A stretch of DNA of 64,000 bases from Phlebopus portentosus (lineage: Eukaryota; Basidiomycota; Agaricomycetes; Boletales; Boletinellaceae): the NCBI GenBank assembly GCA_037892935.1, contig JAYXKI010000008.1, forward strand, positions 186,001 to 250,000, written 5' to 3'. A model generated the notes under the pieces. That model did not search any database. It worked only from the letters and a program-made list of their open reading frames with translations, and had not been told where the DNA came from. Position 1 is the first letter of the stretch. Each line of letters begins with the position of its first letter. This document shows, in pieces, positions 10,489 through 21,317 of the stretch. The position numbers and the translations under genes are program-made.

Positions 10489-11700
10489 TCACTCATCCTT
10501 CTCCTCCGGAGCAGCCGGAGCAGAGCCTCCCCACCCAAACCAACTCGTCCTTCGAGTAGCACTGGGCTGTGCAGCTCCCGCTGGCGCGACACTCCGCTGC
10601 GGCAACGGACCAACGTCATAGCCTTCCACATCACTCGGCACTTCCACTTCCTCATAGGTGCCATTGCCACCGCCATTTCGCGAGCGCAAATCTGATTCTG
10701 AAGCTCCCGATGTAGGGAGGTACGAGCTCGATCCTGCGCGTTGTTTCGGCATCAGGACGGGAGATTCGGGTTCGGAACCCGATGAATTGTTGTTATTCTG
10801 TTGATATTCGTCCATTGGAGGGAGGGAAGCGAGTTCTGCTTCAAGCTGTCTTCGCCTTTCTGCTATCGTTGACGAAGAACTCCTCGGCTGCTGGGGACGC
10901 TGCGGTGGCGCCCGCGCCTGTCGTATGTGAAGCGCAGCACTTGCCATCGTGAACAATGAGGCACCCGACGCGACAACTGAAGGCCCATAGCTCCTCCACA
11001 ATGCACCAAGCAGTTCTGTCGGCCCAGAAACAGGGTTAGCGACACTCGGAGGTTGTGCGATATCCGAGGACGTCGTAGCTCCAGGTTGCTCAGTTTGTCC
11101 AAGTGATCCGAGGACGTTGCCCCAGAGCAAACGGAACTTCTCTTGGAGGTATGTGTAGACACGAGTTTTGACTTTGACAAGAGTTGCATCGATATCGGCT
11201 TCGTGTGAATGGAAGAAAGGCTGGAGGTAATTCACGTAGAGATAGGAGGACCCCTGGGTTTGCGGCAATGAGAGATACAAGAGGAATATTGTCTTCAAAG
11301 GATAGTAAAGTGGCAACCTGCGCGTAATCGTAAGTCATTTAAAAGCGAGAAGTAAATATAAGCTGGCAACGAGGGAAGACGAAGCCGGCGAGAGTAATGT
11401 TCGACAGAGGAAGGAGGTTATGAAGCTCACCAGGAGATTAGCCACTCAGCAACATATTCCACACCAACGATACAGCCCAGCACAGACCAATACATCAACC
11501 ATCTCTCGAGCTCAGCTTCGGACGCAGGACGCTGCGACAAGCACTTGAAGGACGCGTAACCGGGATACAAGAACGCAGTAGTCGAACTAAACAAAAATCA
11601 CGAATGTAATTTGCATATCTCATATCAGCTCTTCTGTCTTTTTGTGGCCAAAAATTCGAAATTCCTGCCTGATTACTCTGGATGTGAAGTAGATGAGCAT
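10489..11700 (-). CDS. TB2/DP1/HVA22 (REEP/Yop1-like) ER-shaping protein
   Basis: About 338 residues in three exons. The N-terminal hydrophobic hairpin domain reads TTAFLYPGYASFKCLS, ERWLMYWSVLGCIVGVEY, then LPLYYPLKTIFLLYLSLPQT and GSSYLY, the TB2/DP1/HVA22 signature. Such proteins insert as wedges in tubular ER membranes and bend them. The tail (about residues 130-338) is long, acidic/serine-rich and proline-rich, ending TSWFGWGGSAPAAPEEKDE, making this the REEP1-4-like long form rather than the about 180-residue Yop1 form. Exon 2 is 11431-11586 and exon 3 is 10489-11317. Exon 1 (MLIYFTSRVI, 11669-11700) joins exon 2 in frame only through a GC..AG intron (11587-11668), so exon 1 is less certain than the rest. 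Confidence 0.85.
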
Positions 11701-11945
11701 CGTGCTAGTCAGTCGAGTCGAGGAATGCAATGAAGCCTCACAGGACGAGAGCCTTGAGCCTTGAGGCACAATGGTCTAAGGAGTACAAATAAAGAAATCA
11801 AATCCCACGCCTTCTAAGTTCATCGTCCGTGCTTTGATTGCGCCGCGGGGTAACCGGGTTTGTTTGTTTTCAACAGCACCCACTTTACCCTCACATTCTC
11901 CTGACTGCAAACTATGCCTGCACTTGTTTCCTTACATTTACTGTC

Positions 11946-13588
11946 ATGATCCGAAGACGAAGACAACTTGAACAACCCCACTCATCAAAGTTTTCATCGA
12001 CTGCCTCAGCCAAAAGAACCATGCGTTCGAAAAAACGCAAGCGAGATTCTCCAAAAGAAACAAATGACACACCATTTTTTCTTTCTCCTCCGAAGAAACG
12101 GCGCGTATCTCTTGTCGGCGGTGACCCATTAGCCCCTACTGAGAAAGAATGGGAGCAAATGAGCGGTTTTAGTATATTCGTAGGCATGTACTCCTGAGTG
12201 GAGACATCTTTAACTTCTACTTACGTAGTCTTATGTGCCTATCCGCAGTCCCAGGTAGTGATGGCCAAGCGCATCAATTCCCAACGGGGAAGTAGTGAGT
12301 TTAATAATCGCCATTTTTCGTAGATTCTGAAGTGCAGAGGTAAATAGTGCTCTTATTCTTCCGGATGGTGCCCGTCCACAGGTGCCGATCCCTTTGCGGG
12401 ACTATTGGGTCGGAAAAATCAAGGACATCAGGTCACGAAACAACGATCCAGCAGACGTGAGTAAATGAAGGACCCTTCATGAGTCATATTTCTCCTACTC
12501 TATTTATATTAATCATTTAATTCACTACTGCAGGTGTGGGTGAAGGTACAGTGGCTTTGGTCTATCCAAGAGCTTTTCAAAGAAAAGAAAAACATGTGAG
12601 CGCTAACGATGCTTACTCAATTACCCTGTGCAAGGTTGAAAAAATTCCTTTGGACATAACTATGCATTGTAACTTAGAGACCCAACGCCATTCGGTGACA
12701 TGGAGAGGATACTTTCAAGCCATTTCGATTTTGTTTCCACGATGTGCTTCGATGGTACGGGTCACGTACTGCTTTGGTCGTGCCTTCTCATCGTCTTTGC
12801 AGATATCACGGACGTTGAGGCTTATGTGGAGTCCGATCCAGAGCCTCCAGCCATCAGCGATAAAACCTTTTATTACCGGAGTACATACGATGTTCATTCC
12901 GACATGATAAAAGTAAGCACTCTCTTATTATTGGAATCTGTAACAAAGTAAGGTAAATCGGTCATAGTCATTACCTCAACCTACCTGTTTCTGCGACAAA
13001 GCCTATAACGCAAACGAAACAGGAATCATGCACTTCTGTCCTCGAAAGGGTTGTTGTCGAGCGTTTCATGCTAACTGCTTAGCTCGAGATGGATCAGTTG
13101 AGAAATCACAGAAAGATCCTCGTGTGTTGCGAGCACAGAGGGATCTACAGTTCGAGCGGACACTCCCGAGTACGTCAGACGAGGAAGAAGACGGACGCGG
13201 AAATAGTTCGCCCATCTCGAACTCGATAACCTTATCCGTACCAAATTCAAACAACTATCCTGAAAGTGACATTGATCGACATCATGAAATCCCCCCTGAG
13301 CTTCTCGCACTCGCCCGCTCGCCAATGGTTAAAGGCAATGGCACCGGCCTCCCGCACGAATGGTCCTGTGTAACCGGAAATCTCGCACTTGTCACCCGCG
13401 CTAGAAAACTCGTGCACGATGCGCTGGAAAATAAGAACTCTCGCCTGCCGCTCAAATGGCGAACGCTTCTTGAAATCCCTGGTGAGGAGAGCATGAATGA
13501 CGAAAATATTGACGCAAGCAAAATTCGTGTTTGGGCAGTTGAAGATGACTATCTATTTTTATGTCCTCGTTGTAAAGGTGCAATCTGA
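11946..13588 (+). CDS. BAH-PHD domain protein, paralogue 1
   Basis: A multi-exon nuclear protein. The N terminus is basic (MIRRRRQL, SKKRKRDS, PPKKRRVS), then LVGGDPLAPTEKEWEQM leads into a BAH domain: RDYWVGKIKDIRSR, VWVKVQWLWSIQELF, DPTPFGDMERILSSHFDFV, DVEAYVESDPEPP, TFYYRSTYDV. A PHD-type zinc cluster follows (CFC, YNANETGIMHFCPRKGCCRAFHANCL), and the last Cys pair is at the extreme C terminus (LCPRCKGAI), about 150 residues later. BAH and PHD modules read nucleosomes or histone tails, so a chromatin role is likely. The first intron (12184-12248) begins GC, where both paralogues have GT. The ATG at 11946 is chosen over 11838 because the basic start matches paralogue 2. Confidence 0.75.
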
Positions 13589-14159
13589 CTGCCAATTTTT
13601 GCTTTGATCTTTAGAAGTTTTGGACTAGTTTCCCGTTCAAACCCGCTATCTCGCTTTCTAGATGCTGTTTATTTTTTACATTTTTTACTCACAGTATTCT
13701 TGTTCTATCCGCTATCTCGTATTCACGATGTTGATGTAATGCCGATTGTACCTTCACATAGCAAGCTATATGTATGGACTGTCCTCTATCTTTTAACGTC
13801 ATTCCTCGCCGGTGGCTATCCAGACTAGATTTCTCTGCCACAGTTACGCTTCGGCAGGTAGCTCTCGTAATGAGAATGTATTTGCTATTGCGATTTCTTC
13901 CAGCATTATGTATTGTGGCTATCGCTTTTGCTAGACTAGAAACTGCAGGTACTGTAAGTACTGGTTTGACTCGGCTTGCGCTGAACACAGCGTCAAAGCA
14001 AAGTCGTCGCTGAATCTTACTACTCTCTCTAAAGTATACAAATGAGACTTTGAACTCCCACGCTTGCGTGTTGATCACAAACCGCGAGCTTCTTTCTAAC
14101 CTTTCTTACTAACTCTCATATCATCTAATGGCTAAGCTCTTGTTGCTTATTATCATGTC
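13589..14159. other. Spacer between BAH-PHD paralogues 1 and 2
   Basis: T-rich 3' untranslated-like sequence followed by the promoter of paralogue 2. No separate gene is seen. Confidence 0.4.
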
Positions 14160-15851
14160 ATGACTGAGGATTCGTCTCAAATATCCTATCCTTCAGAAAA
14201 TAAACTAACACAGCTAGCGGGAACCGAATTGAAGAGAAAAGGAAGAAAGAGAATGACTCGAATGGTTCCTAAACGCAGGCGAATCGGGACAGCTTCTAGA
14301 ACTACTAAGACTACTATATCTCGGAAGAAGCGGGATGACTCGTTAGTCGGTGGAGATCCAACAGCACCAACTAGAAAAGAATGGGAAGAGATGCAATCTT
14401 ATGCGTGCTTCGTTGGTATGCATTTGTATCTTCCATCGGTTCATAGCTGCGGGCTGTTTGCTTACGTATACACTGTCCGCCGTTTCCGAACAGTTTTGGA
14501 TGACGATGGAGAGGAACACAAATTCCCCAAAGATAATTAGTAAGTTCCTCAATTTATTCATCACCCTCCCTCCCCACATTTCTACCCTTCCTAACATTAC
14601 AAAATACAAATGTGTATGTGTGTTAGTGCTCTTGTCCTTCCTGAGGGAGCTGACCCGAAGGACCGGCTCCGATTACGAGACTACTGGGTGGGGAAAATAA
14701 AGGAGATTCGGTCGAGGGATAGAGATCCAACTGAAGTTAGTAAACTTTATACAACTCACGGTCTACTATAATCTCCTATGATTATCTTATGCAGGTCTGG
14801 GTGCAAGTACAGTGGCTCTGGTCAATTGACGATCTTCTGAAGCTGAAGCTTAACATGTGCGTACATCCAGTAAACAGCTCACACGTTTTCAATTCAAATT
14901 GATATCAGTATTGACATTTACTTATCCAGAGACCCGACACCGTTTGGGCTCATGGAGAGGGCCCTGTCAGATCACTTTGATTTCGTCCACACGTCAAGTT
15001 TTGCCGGTATGCTGTGCTTCGCTAGATTTTTTTTCTTTTCAATTGATGAATATGATGTACAGGTCTTGTCCGGGTTCAAGCGTACGTAGAATCCGATCCT
15101 GAACCTCCAGAAATCAACGATGAAATGTTCTACTATCGTTCTACTTACGAGATCTATGCTCGCACAGTCAGAGTGAGTACTCAATTTTATTTTTCCCACA
15201 ACGACCAATATCGAATACGGATGCCTCATGTAGTCGTTACCAACCGCTACATGCTTTTGTGGTGAAGCGTACAACGCGAACGAGACTGCCGTCATGCACT
15301 TCTGCCCGCGCAGGGGATGCTGTCGGGCCTTTCACGCAGATTGTCTCAGGCAATCCGGGTTCGTAGAGAAACCGCGCAAGGACATGACATACTTACGAGC
15401 CCAGAGAGCGCTTCAATTCGAGAGGACACTTCCAAATTCCTCAGATGAGGAAGATGAAGACCAAAACGGCACTATCAGTAGTTCACCAAGTTCCTCCGAA
15501 ACACTCGTCCCTTCAACCAAATCCCAAGCCCATCCAGACCGCCACCACGAAATCCCCTCGGAGCTCCTTGCTCTCGCGCGTTCACCGATGGTCAAAGGCC
15601 TGGGTACCGACTTGCCATACGAATGGTCCTGCGTCACCGGCAACTTCGCCGTCACCACCCGCGCTAGGAGGCTTGTTCACGAGGCGCTAGAGAATAAAAA
15701 CTCAAAGCTGCCGTTGAAGTGGCGAACGCTACTCGAGATTCCCGGTGAAGAGAACACGAGTGATGATTGTATTGACGAGAATAAAGTAAGAGCGTGGGCG
15801 GTTGGTGATGATAATCTGCTTTTATGTCCTTGCTGTAAGGGCGCGATATAA
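14160..15851 (+). CDS. BAH-PHD domain protein, paralogue 2
   Basis: The closest relative of paralogue 1, in the same orientation 570 bp downstream, with the same exon phases. It has a basic N terminus (ELKRKGRKRMTRM, PKRRRIGT), SLVGGDPTAPTRKEWEEM, and a BAH domain (RLRDYWVGKIKEIRSR, VWVQVQWLWSIDDLL, DPTPFGLMERALSDHFDFV, VQAYVESDPEPPEI, MFYYRSTYEI). The zinc cluster is TCFCGEAYNANET, MHFCPRRGCCRAFHADCL, with terminal LLCPCCKGAI. Between the zinc-cluster halves sits the block HHEIPSELLALARSPMVKG, EWSCVTGN, TRARRLVHEALENKNS, nearly identical in paralogue 1. Its first intron uses a normal GT donor (TTCGTTG|gtatgc). No product symbol can be assigned. Confidence 0.75.
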
Positions 15852-16300
15852 TTTCCCATGTTAATTCTTGACCTGCATTGCCTTGTTTTCAGTAGAGAAT
15901 CCGTTGCCTTCATTCACGTTCCTGAGGCTCTTCCTCGTTCTTTGCGTCTTGCTTATTTCAGAATGCCATCTCGTAATCCGTTAACAACTTAACATAGTCC
16001 ACTGTATCTCTAGCATAACTACGATCTCAGTTTTCTTGAGCTTGATTTGATTTGATTTATTGAGTGAGAATTTTTGAAGTGCAGTACAGTGTAATCTGAA
16101 TTTGCTCCCGTCGCTTTTGAAATTGGTCCTTGTTTTTCCCCTTTTTTCACACGGATAGAAGCAGTCGCGAGTCGCGACGACTGTTACAACGCACCGCTTT
16201 GAATATCAGTCCTTACTTCCAACGACTCGCTACAATTTCCCGTACATTTAAGCACCACGGATAGTCGATAACGCACAAAGCTGCCCATTTCGACGCGAAG
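15852..16300. other. Spacer between BAH-PHD paralogues 2 and 3
   Basis: No gene seen; 3' UTR of paralogue 2 and the promoter of paralogue 3. Confidence 0.4.
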
Positions 16301-18171
16301 ATGCCCCCGGCAGGAACGAAGAAGCGCAGACGAAGAGCCCCTCGTTTAACTTTTCCTCCCAAAAAGCGTCAAAAACGTGCCGATGAGTACGACAAAGCCA
16401 ACGAATCCGACGACGACTGGGGCTGGAATGATGACCGTGTACCTTATCATGAAAGAAGCCGTCCGTCCTGCCTCGCAGACTTCTCTGAGTGGACGAGATA
16501 TAAGACTTTCATCGGTGCGCGCCATTGATCTTCACTAACTCGTTTTACTAAGTTATGGGACTCCCCTTTTTGGTGTTCTTGCGTGTCTGTCTCATTTCAC
16601 CAGTGAAAGACCAGAATGATGATGCTGCGACGTTCGAAACCGGTGGTTAGTGAGTGCTCTTGCTTTTGTAGCTTCTTGCTTTTTCTTCAATTGTAATCCT
16701 TAAACCGGGTATATGTAAAAGTGGCCTAATAGTCCACGAAACTGGGAAAAAACGACCGAAATACTTACACGAATATTGGGTGGGGCGAATAAAGGAAATT
16801 AGATCTAGAGGAGATGATCCTAGTGCGGTGCGTATGCGTAAAATGCGCACGCAATCCCTCAAATATCATTTTGACCTGACCATTCATCGATTTCTTCCAT
16901 GCATCCAGGTCTGGATAAAAGTACAATGGCTTTGGTCAGCTCCAGAGATCGCAGATGTGACCAAACGAATGTTGGTCTACTCCTATTACGTTCATTTCCG
17001 TCTCAGCTTATCTTGACGAGCATTCATAGAGATACCAAACCGTTTGGAAAGATGGAAAGGCTCCCATCTGACGAATGGGATTTTGTGCATTCGTCTTGTT
17101 TTCAAGGTAAGTCTACCTCTCAGATTTACTTCGAGTCGAATACTAACGCCAGGATGAATGGAATAGACGTCGCACATGTAGTGCAATTCGACGAATTCAG
17201 CCCCGAGCCACCTCTGATAACAGATGAGACGTTTTACGCCCGCTGCTCTTTTGACTTCAACAAGAAAAGTATTAAAGTAAACAGTCTCTTCATCTCCTCG
17301 CTTCGAATTCTTACTCACCGTAATTATGATACTGTCAATGTCACATTTGATCTAGAAGCCAAAAGTCGAGTCAACGTGCCTCTGCGATAATCCGTACAAC
17401 CCCGACGATTCCTTATCAATGCATTTCTGCCCGCGGAAGAAATGCAACAAAGCGTTCCATACATCATGTCTGCGAAAATGTGGATACGTACAAAAATCAC
17501 CTCCCCTTCCTCAATCACGCAACCACGACAAGAGTAACGACGAGTCCCGTTTACAAACCCCACCAAAAACACCAATGAATTCAAGCCATTCAAGTCAAAG
17601 GAAACAAACGGGACGAAACACCGAAGTCCCTCGATTCCTACAATTCGAACGGACCCTTCCAGGCTCGACACTCAGAGACTCCCAGAAAGCCATCCCGCCT
17701 GACCTCTTGTCTTTAATCCCCAGCTCACCAATCTCACCAGTAAACGCATCCGTCTCGCAAACTCCTCCTGTCCCTAAGAAGAAACAAGATCGTCTGACGT
17801 TCACTCGGTACAAGTTGATCCCGGCTGCTCTCCTTGCATTAGCTCGATCACCAATGGTTCGTGGGGACACTCTAGAGACGGGGCTGGATGATGAACTGGG
17901 ATGTGTAGCTGGGAATGTCGCTTTTGTCACTCGGGCGAGAAAGATTGTTGAACGGGTTGTTCGAGGCGGGGAAGCTCTCGAGGAGGAAGAGCAATGGGTG
18001 AAGGAGCTCGGGTTACCTTTGCATGAGAATGGCGGTAATGGTGATGACGAGGGAAATGTGAAGGACGATAAGGCTAAGGACGGTGAGAAACCGAAGCTGG
18101 AGGAAGAGGTGATGCGATGGGTCGTCCCGGATGAAGGGTTTCTTTGTCCTGGTTGCGGAGGTGTGATTTGA
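16301..18171 (+). CDS. BAH-PHD domain protein, paralogue 3 (diverged)
   Basis: Same architecture but more diverged: a basic start (MPPAGTKKRRRRAP, PPKKRQKR), an acidic stretch (NESDDDWGWNDD), BAH domain (LHEYWVGRIKEIRSR, VWIKVQWLWSAPEI, KPFGKMERLPSDEWDFVHSS, FYARCSFDF), zinc cluster CLCDNPYNPDDSLSMHFCP, KKCNKAFHTSCL, and terminal FLCPGCGGVI. The insert between zinc-cluster halves is longer (about 200 residues), with SP-rich spacers and an acidic/lysine loop near the end, but keeps IPAALLALARSPMVRG and VTRARKIVERVV. It is probably the oldest copy of the array. Conserved placement of introns with paralogues 1 and 2 supports the model. Confidence 0.75.
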
Positions 18172-18461
18172 CTTTACAGGTCTTTTTGGCGAATGGTCTG
18201 TTCTTCTTGGGGAAGACGGGGGATCGTATTGTATTGGACTGGATGGATTATTCTGCTCTGCGATACCGCGCGTCCATGTATTCATGTCGAAATGCTTTGA
18301 CTCTTGCTCTGAAATGCTATTGTACATATGCAGATTGCTGCTCATTCATTCTCATGATATTCATACAATCGATCTCTTCGACTCTGTCGTCAAACCAATC
18401 AGCTTTATATCAAGAAGCTATTTGAAACGAGAAATGCATACTTTCATCTCGAGACACTCAT

Positions 18462-18905
18462 TTAATTCTCCAGCCACCCTTCGTTCTTCAACCTTTCAAC
18501 AACGTCCTCCCAGCTCTCGCCCTTCTCATCACCTGTTCCTTCAGCTCTCTTAAGAACCCTCAAGTCCCTAACAAACTCCCCCGTCAACACTCCATACAAA
18601 TGCGGGTAACTCTCCCCGTTCGACCTGCTCCGCTCCCACTTCACGATCTTCCATGCGCTCAGCCGCCCATAATCCACCTTCAGCACTTGCACTCCCTTCT
18701 CCAGATCCTCCTTGGTAGAGTAAAATCGCGTGAGCGTGGAAGGGAGTTGGTGGAGAGTGCTGAGATGCACGAATCCGTCGTCTAGATCTGTTTGAGTTTT
18801 CGGGAATTCCCAAGAGGAGGGGATGGGAATCGGTGTGCCAGTGTAAGGAGAGGTGTTCGGGAGGATTTTGTAAATGTAAGTCGGTACTGGAGAGGGTGCG
18901 GACAT
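18462..18905 (-). CDS. DUF952 domain protein
   Basis: A single-exon gene of 147 residues starting MSAPSPVPTYIYKILP. The DUF952 hallmarks are the YIYKI opening, FPKTQTDLDDGFVHLSTLHQLP (a histidine-serine phrase after DGF) and FYSTKEDLEKGVQVLKVDY, followed by YPHLYGVL and a C-terminal helix ending NEGWLEN. The ATG at 18905 is used because the family starts just before this phrase. The longer frame to 19013 overlaps the divergent NOSIP start. The biochemical function of DUF952 is not established. It sits 96 bp from the divergent NOSIP-like gene, so the two probably share a promoter. Confidence 0.8.
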   Translation of the reverse strand: MSAPSPVPTYIYKILPNTSPYTGTPIPIPSSWEFPKTQTDLDDGFVHLSTLHQLPSTLTRFYSTKEDLEKGVQVLKVDYGRLSAWKIVKWERSRSNGESYPHLYGVLTGEFVRDLRVLKRAEGTGDEKGESWEDVVERLKNEGWLEN

Positions 18906-19001
18906 TGTAGTCAGTGAGTGACAAGACTTGTGTGTGTATGATATGATGGCGGTAGAGGTGCATCCACGACGCGGCTGCTTGGCTCTTGACCTCAACTCAC
19001 G

Positions 19002-20514
19002 ATGACGAAACACAGCAAGAACAACACCGCGTCCTCGATATTCTCATACCATGAATACAAGAGACTAGAGTATGGCACTAAACGAGTTCGTATATATCTA
19101 TCAATGCACTCGCTCGTAATAACAAGGACTGGCCGGATAATAGCAACGACTCGGAAACGAGTCCATGCGTCCCTTCGATGCTTGTGCGCTCTGTCTTCAG
19201 AAAGCCCGAGAGGCGGTAGCATGTAACGAGGGGCATCTATTCTGCAAGGAATGTATTTATTCAGACCTACGTTCGTCCTACCTTCTTTGCTAATACACAA
19301 TCTAATGCTCACAACTAATATACATCACCTCGACGCGACTCTATTTCGTATTATATGGATGTCTGATTGACTGCAGTATCGCAAAAGAAAGATATCAAGC
19401 GCCAAAAAGCCCGCCTCGAAGCTCTGAAGAAAGAAGCGGAAGAGGAGAGAGCGCGAGTGAGGGCTGAAGCTCGCTCGCGCGTATTGAAGGACTTTGAGCG
19501 TGGGCAGTTGGGTATTGGGCTGGGTATTGGAAATTCTGCAACGAGCGCAGGCGCTGTTAATGGTAAGGAGAAAGTGTCTGGCAAAGAAAAGGAGAAGGAA
19601 GAAGAGAAAGCGAATGCGAAACCCGAAGGGGACTCAAAAGACTCCCTCGAGCGTGCGTCCTTCCCTCCCTGCCTCTTTACTTCTCACCTAGCACCTAATC
19701 TCTTCCATAGCACGAGGAACAAAGCGCAAACTCTCCCTGACCTCCCTGACCTCCCCAGAGCACCTCGAGTCCCTCCTCAGCGCAGCCGAAGCCGAAGCCC
19801 TCGCTCGCATCAAGCACGAACAAGCCGAATCCCTCAAGGCCAAGCTCCCCGATTTCTGGCTGCCCTCGCTGACGCCGACGTATACCGGTGGACCGGGCTC
19901 GATACCTCAGGACTTGAAAGATGTTAGAGTTGTTACGAACTGTAGAGCTGGGCGGGAGGCACATGAGATTTCGTATGTTATTTTCCTTCTTCTATTTTGT
20001 TATACTTATGCTCTCTGCCCATGACTGACTTGATGACCTTTTCGACTCGATTGGCGTACTAAGATTGAAGTCTCTCATTCCTGTGACGTTTGCGTACTCA
20101 AAAGACCTCCCACCAGGCGTGAGGAACCCGGTTGACAGACGAGATGCAATCTGTCCGTCCTGCAAGAAAAGCCTCTCAAACAACACAATCATGTTCCGTA
20201 CGTCTTCCCATCCTGATCATCCGTCCGCACAGCGTCTAACCTCTAAAAAATCTCATTTTCCCGTTCTTGGTTCTTTCATGGCAACGAATAATACCATCGG
20301 GTCATATTGATGCTCGATCACAGTCATGACCTCATGTTCGCACGTCGTCTGCAAAACCTGCACCGACACGCTCGTCCGCCCGTCTTCGCAATGCGTCGTC
20401 TGCGACTCGCCAGCACCGAAGGACAAAATCGTCGAGCTCAAACGAGAAGGAACTGGCTACGCCGGCGGCGGGCTCGCCGAAACTTCGAAATCTGGTGTTG
20501 CTTTCCAAGGATAG
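19002..20514 (+). CDS. NOSIP-like RING/U-box E3 ubiquitin ligase
   Basis: A five-exon or so gene. The start MTKHSKNNTASSIFSYHEY followed by YGTKR, then QRLGNESMRPFDACALCLQK, EGHLFCKECIYSDLL and SQKKDIKRQKARLEALKKEA is the NOSIP N-terminal zinc-finger/U-box half. The C-terminal half gives AICPSCKKSLSN, TSCSHVVCKTCTDTLV and CVVCDSPAPKDKIVEL, a second RING-like fold, ending SGVAFQG. A charged lysine/glutamate coiled-coil separates them. In animals NOSIP is a nuclear E3 ligase found with the spliceosome, so the fungal homologue is best read as an E3 ligase or spliceosome-associated factor, not a nitric-oxide factor. The first junction works as AAACGA|gttcgt joined to CAACGACTCGG. Confidence 0.88.
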
Positions 20515-20824
20515 AAGTCACTTACTTACTTGTTTATACACTGTACAGTATACTCATCTTGTCTTCAATTCATTTTCATCGCCTAGACTTGCAACCTCAG
20601 TTCCGTGAGCGGACTACTCTCTAGGTAAGCAGTGCGAAGGTCATGTAAAGTCCCAAAAAGTTACAGTAAACGCGATTTCTTTTCAGATTGGAAGTTAGGC
20701 CAATTGTCATAACCATCGACCACAATAAAAATGAGCAGGGCAAGAAAAACAACTACGACTCACTCCCCTCTTACTGCCCTACAGACAAAACCTTTATAAG
20801 GAAAAAAGCTTCTGCAAGATTGTA
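20515..20824. other. 3' flank of the NOSIP-like gene
   Basis: No gene seen between the NOSIP-like stop and the tRNA. Confidence 0.4.
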
Positions 20825-20909
20825 AGGCAATACCAGGGTTCGAACCTGGGTTCCAGGAAAGCTGACCAGTAGTCAAAATCCTGAGTGATGACCACTACAC
20901 TATATTGCC
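20825..20909 (-). tRNA. tRNA-Gln (anticodon UUG) with a 13-nt intron
   Basis: The 7-bp acceptor pairing GGCAATA/TATTGCC encloses a D arm (AGTGTAGTGGTCATCACT), the anticodon stem CAGGA/TCCTG with loop TT-TTG-A-T, and a T arm with the box B sequence GGTTCGAACCC. The anticodon stem pairs only if 13 nt (CTACTGGTCAGCT) are removed after position 37, the standard site of nuclear tRNA introns. The mature tRNA would be 72 nt before CCA addition. This gene sits at the edge of a tandem duplication, and its 5' half has a partial copy at 22908-22950. Confidence 0.88.
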
Positions 20910-21317
20910 TTGTGGCGACTATTTTAGTAAAACATTTATATGCTATTTTTTAAGTCTCAACTCACTTAACTCACTTCGAGAACATCCCCCCTCAACAGAA
21001 ACACAATATAGAATGTACTGAAACATAGGTGGGTAGAATTTTCTTGTATCAAATACCGCGCGATGCAAAACTTATGAAGGATGGGAAGGGGAGTCCTCGG
21101 TAGAGCATGGGATGTATAAAAGACGAAAAATACTTGATTGTTCGACAAGCAGTATGTGGTGGTATATACATGAACTTCTGTAAAATTAGAGAGAAAAATA
21201 GTGTTGCGAAGCGGAAGTGCTTTTGAAAGTAACTATATAGTGTTGACAGAAGAGAACAGCGTCATTTTATTGCTCGTTCATTCGTTCGTTCGTGAAGGGT
21301 AATGTGTTCCCTTCGTT

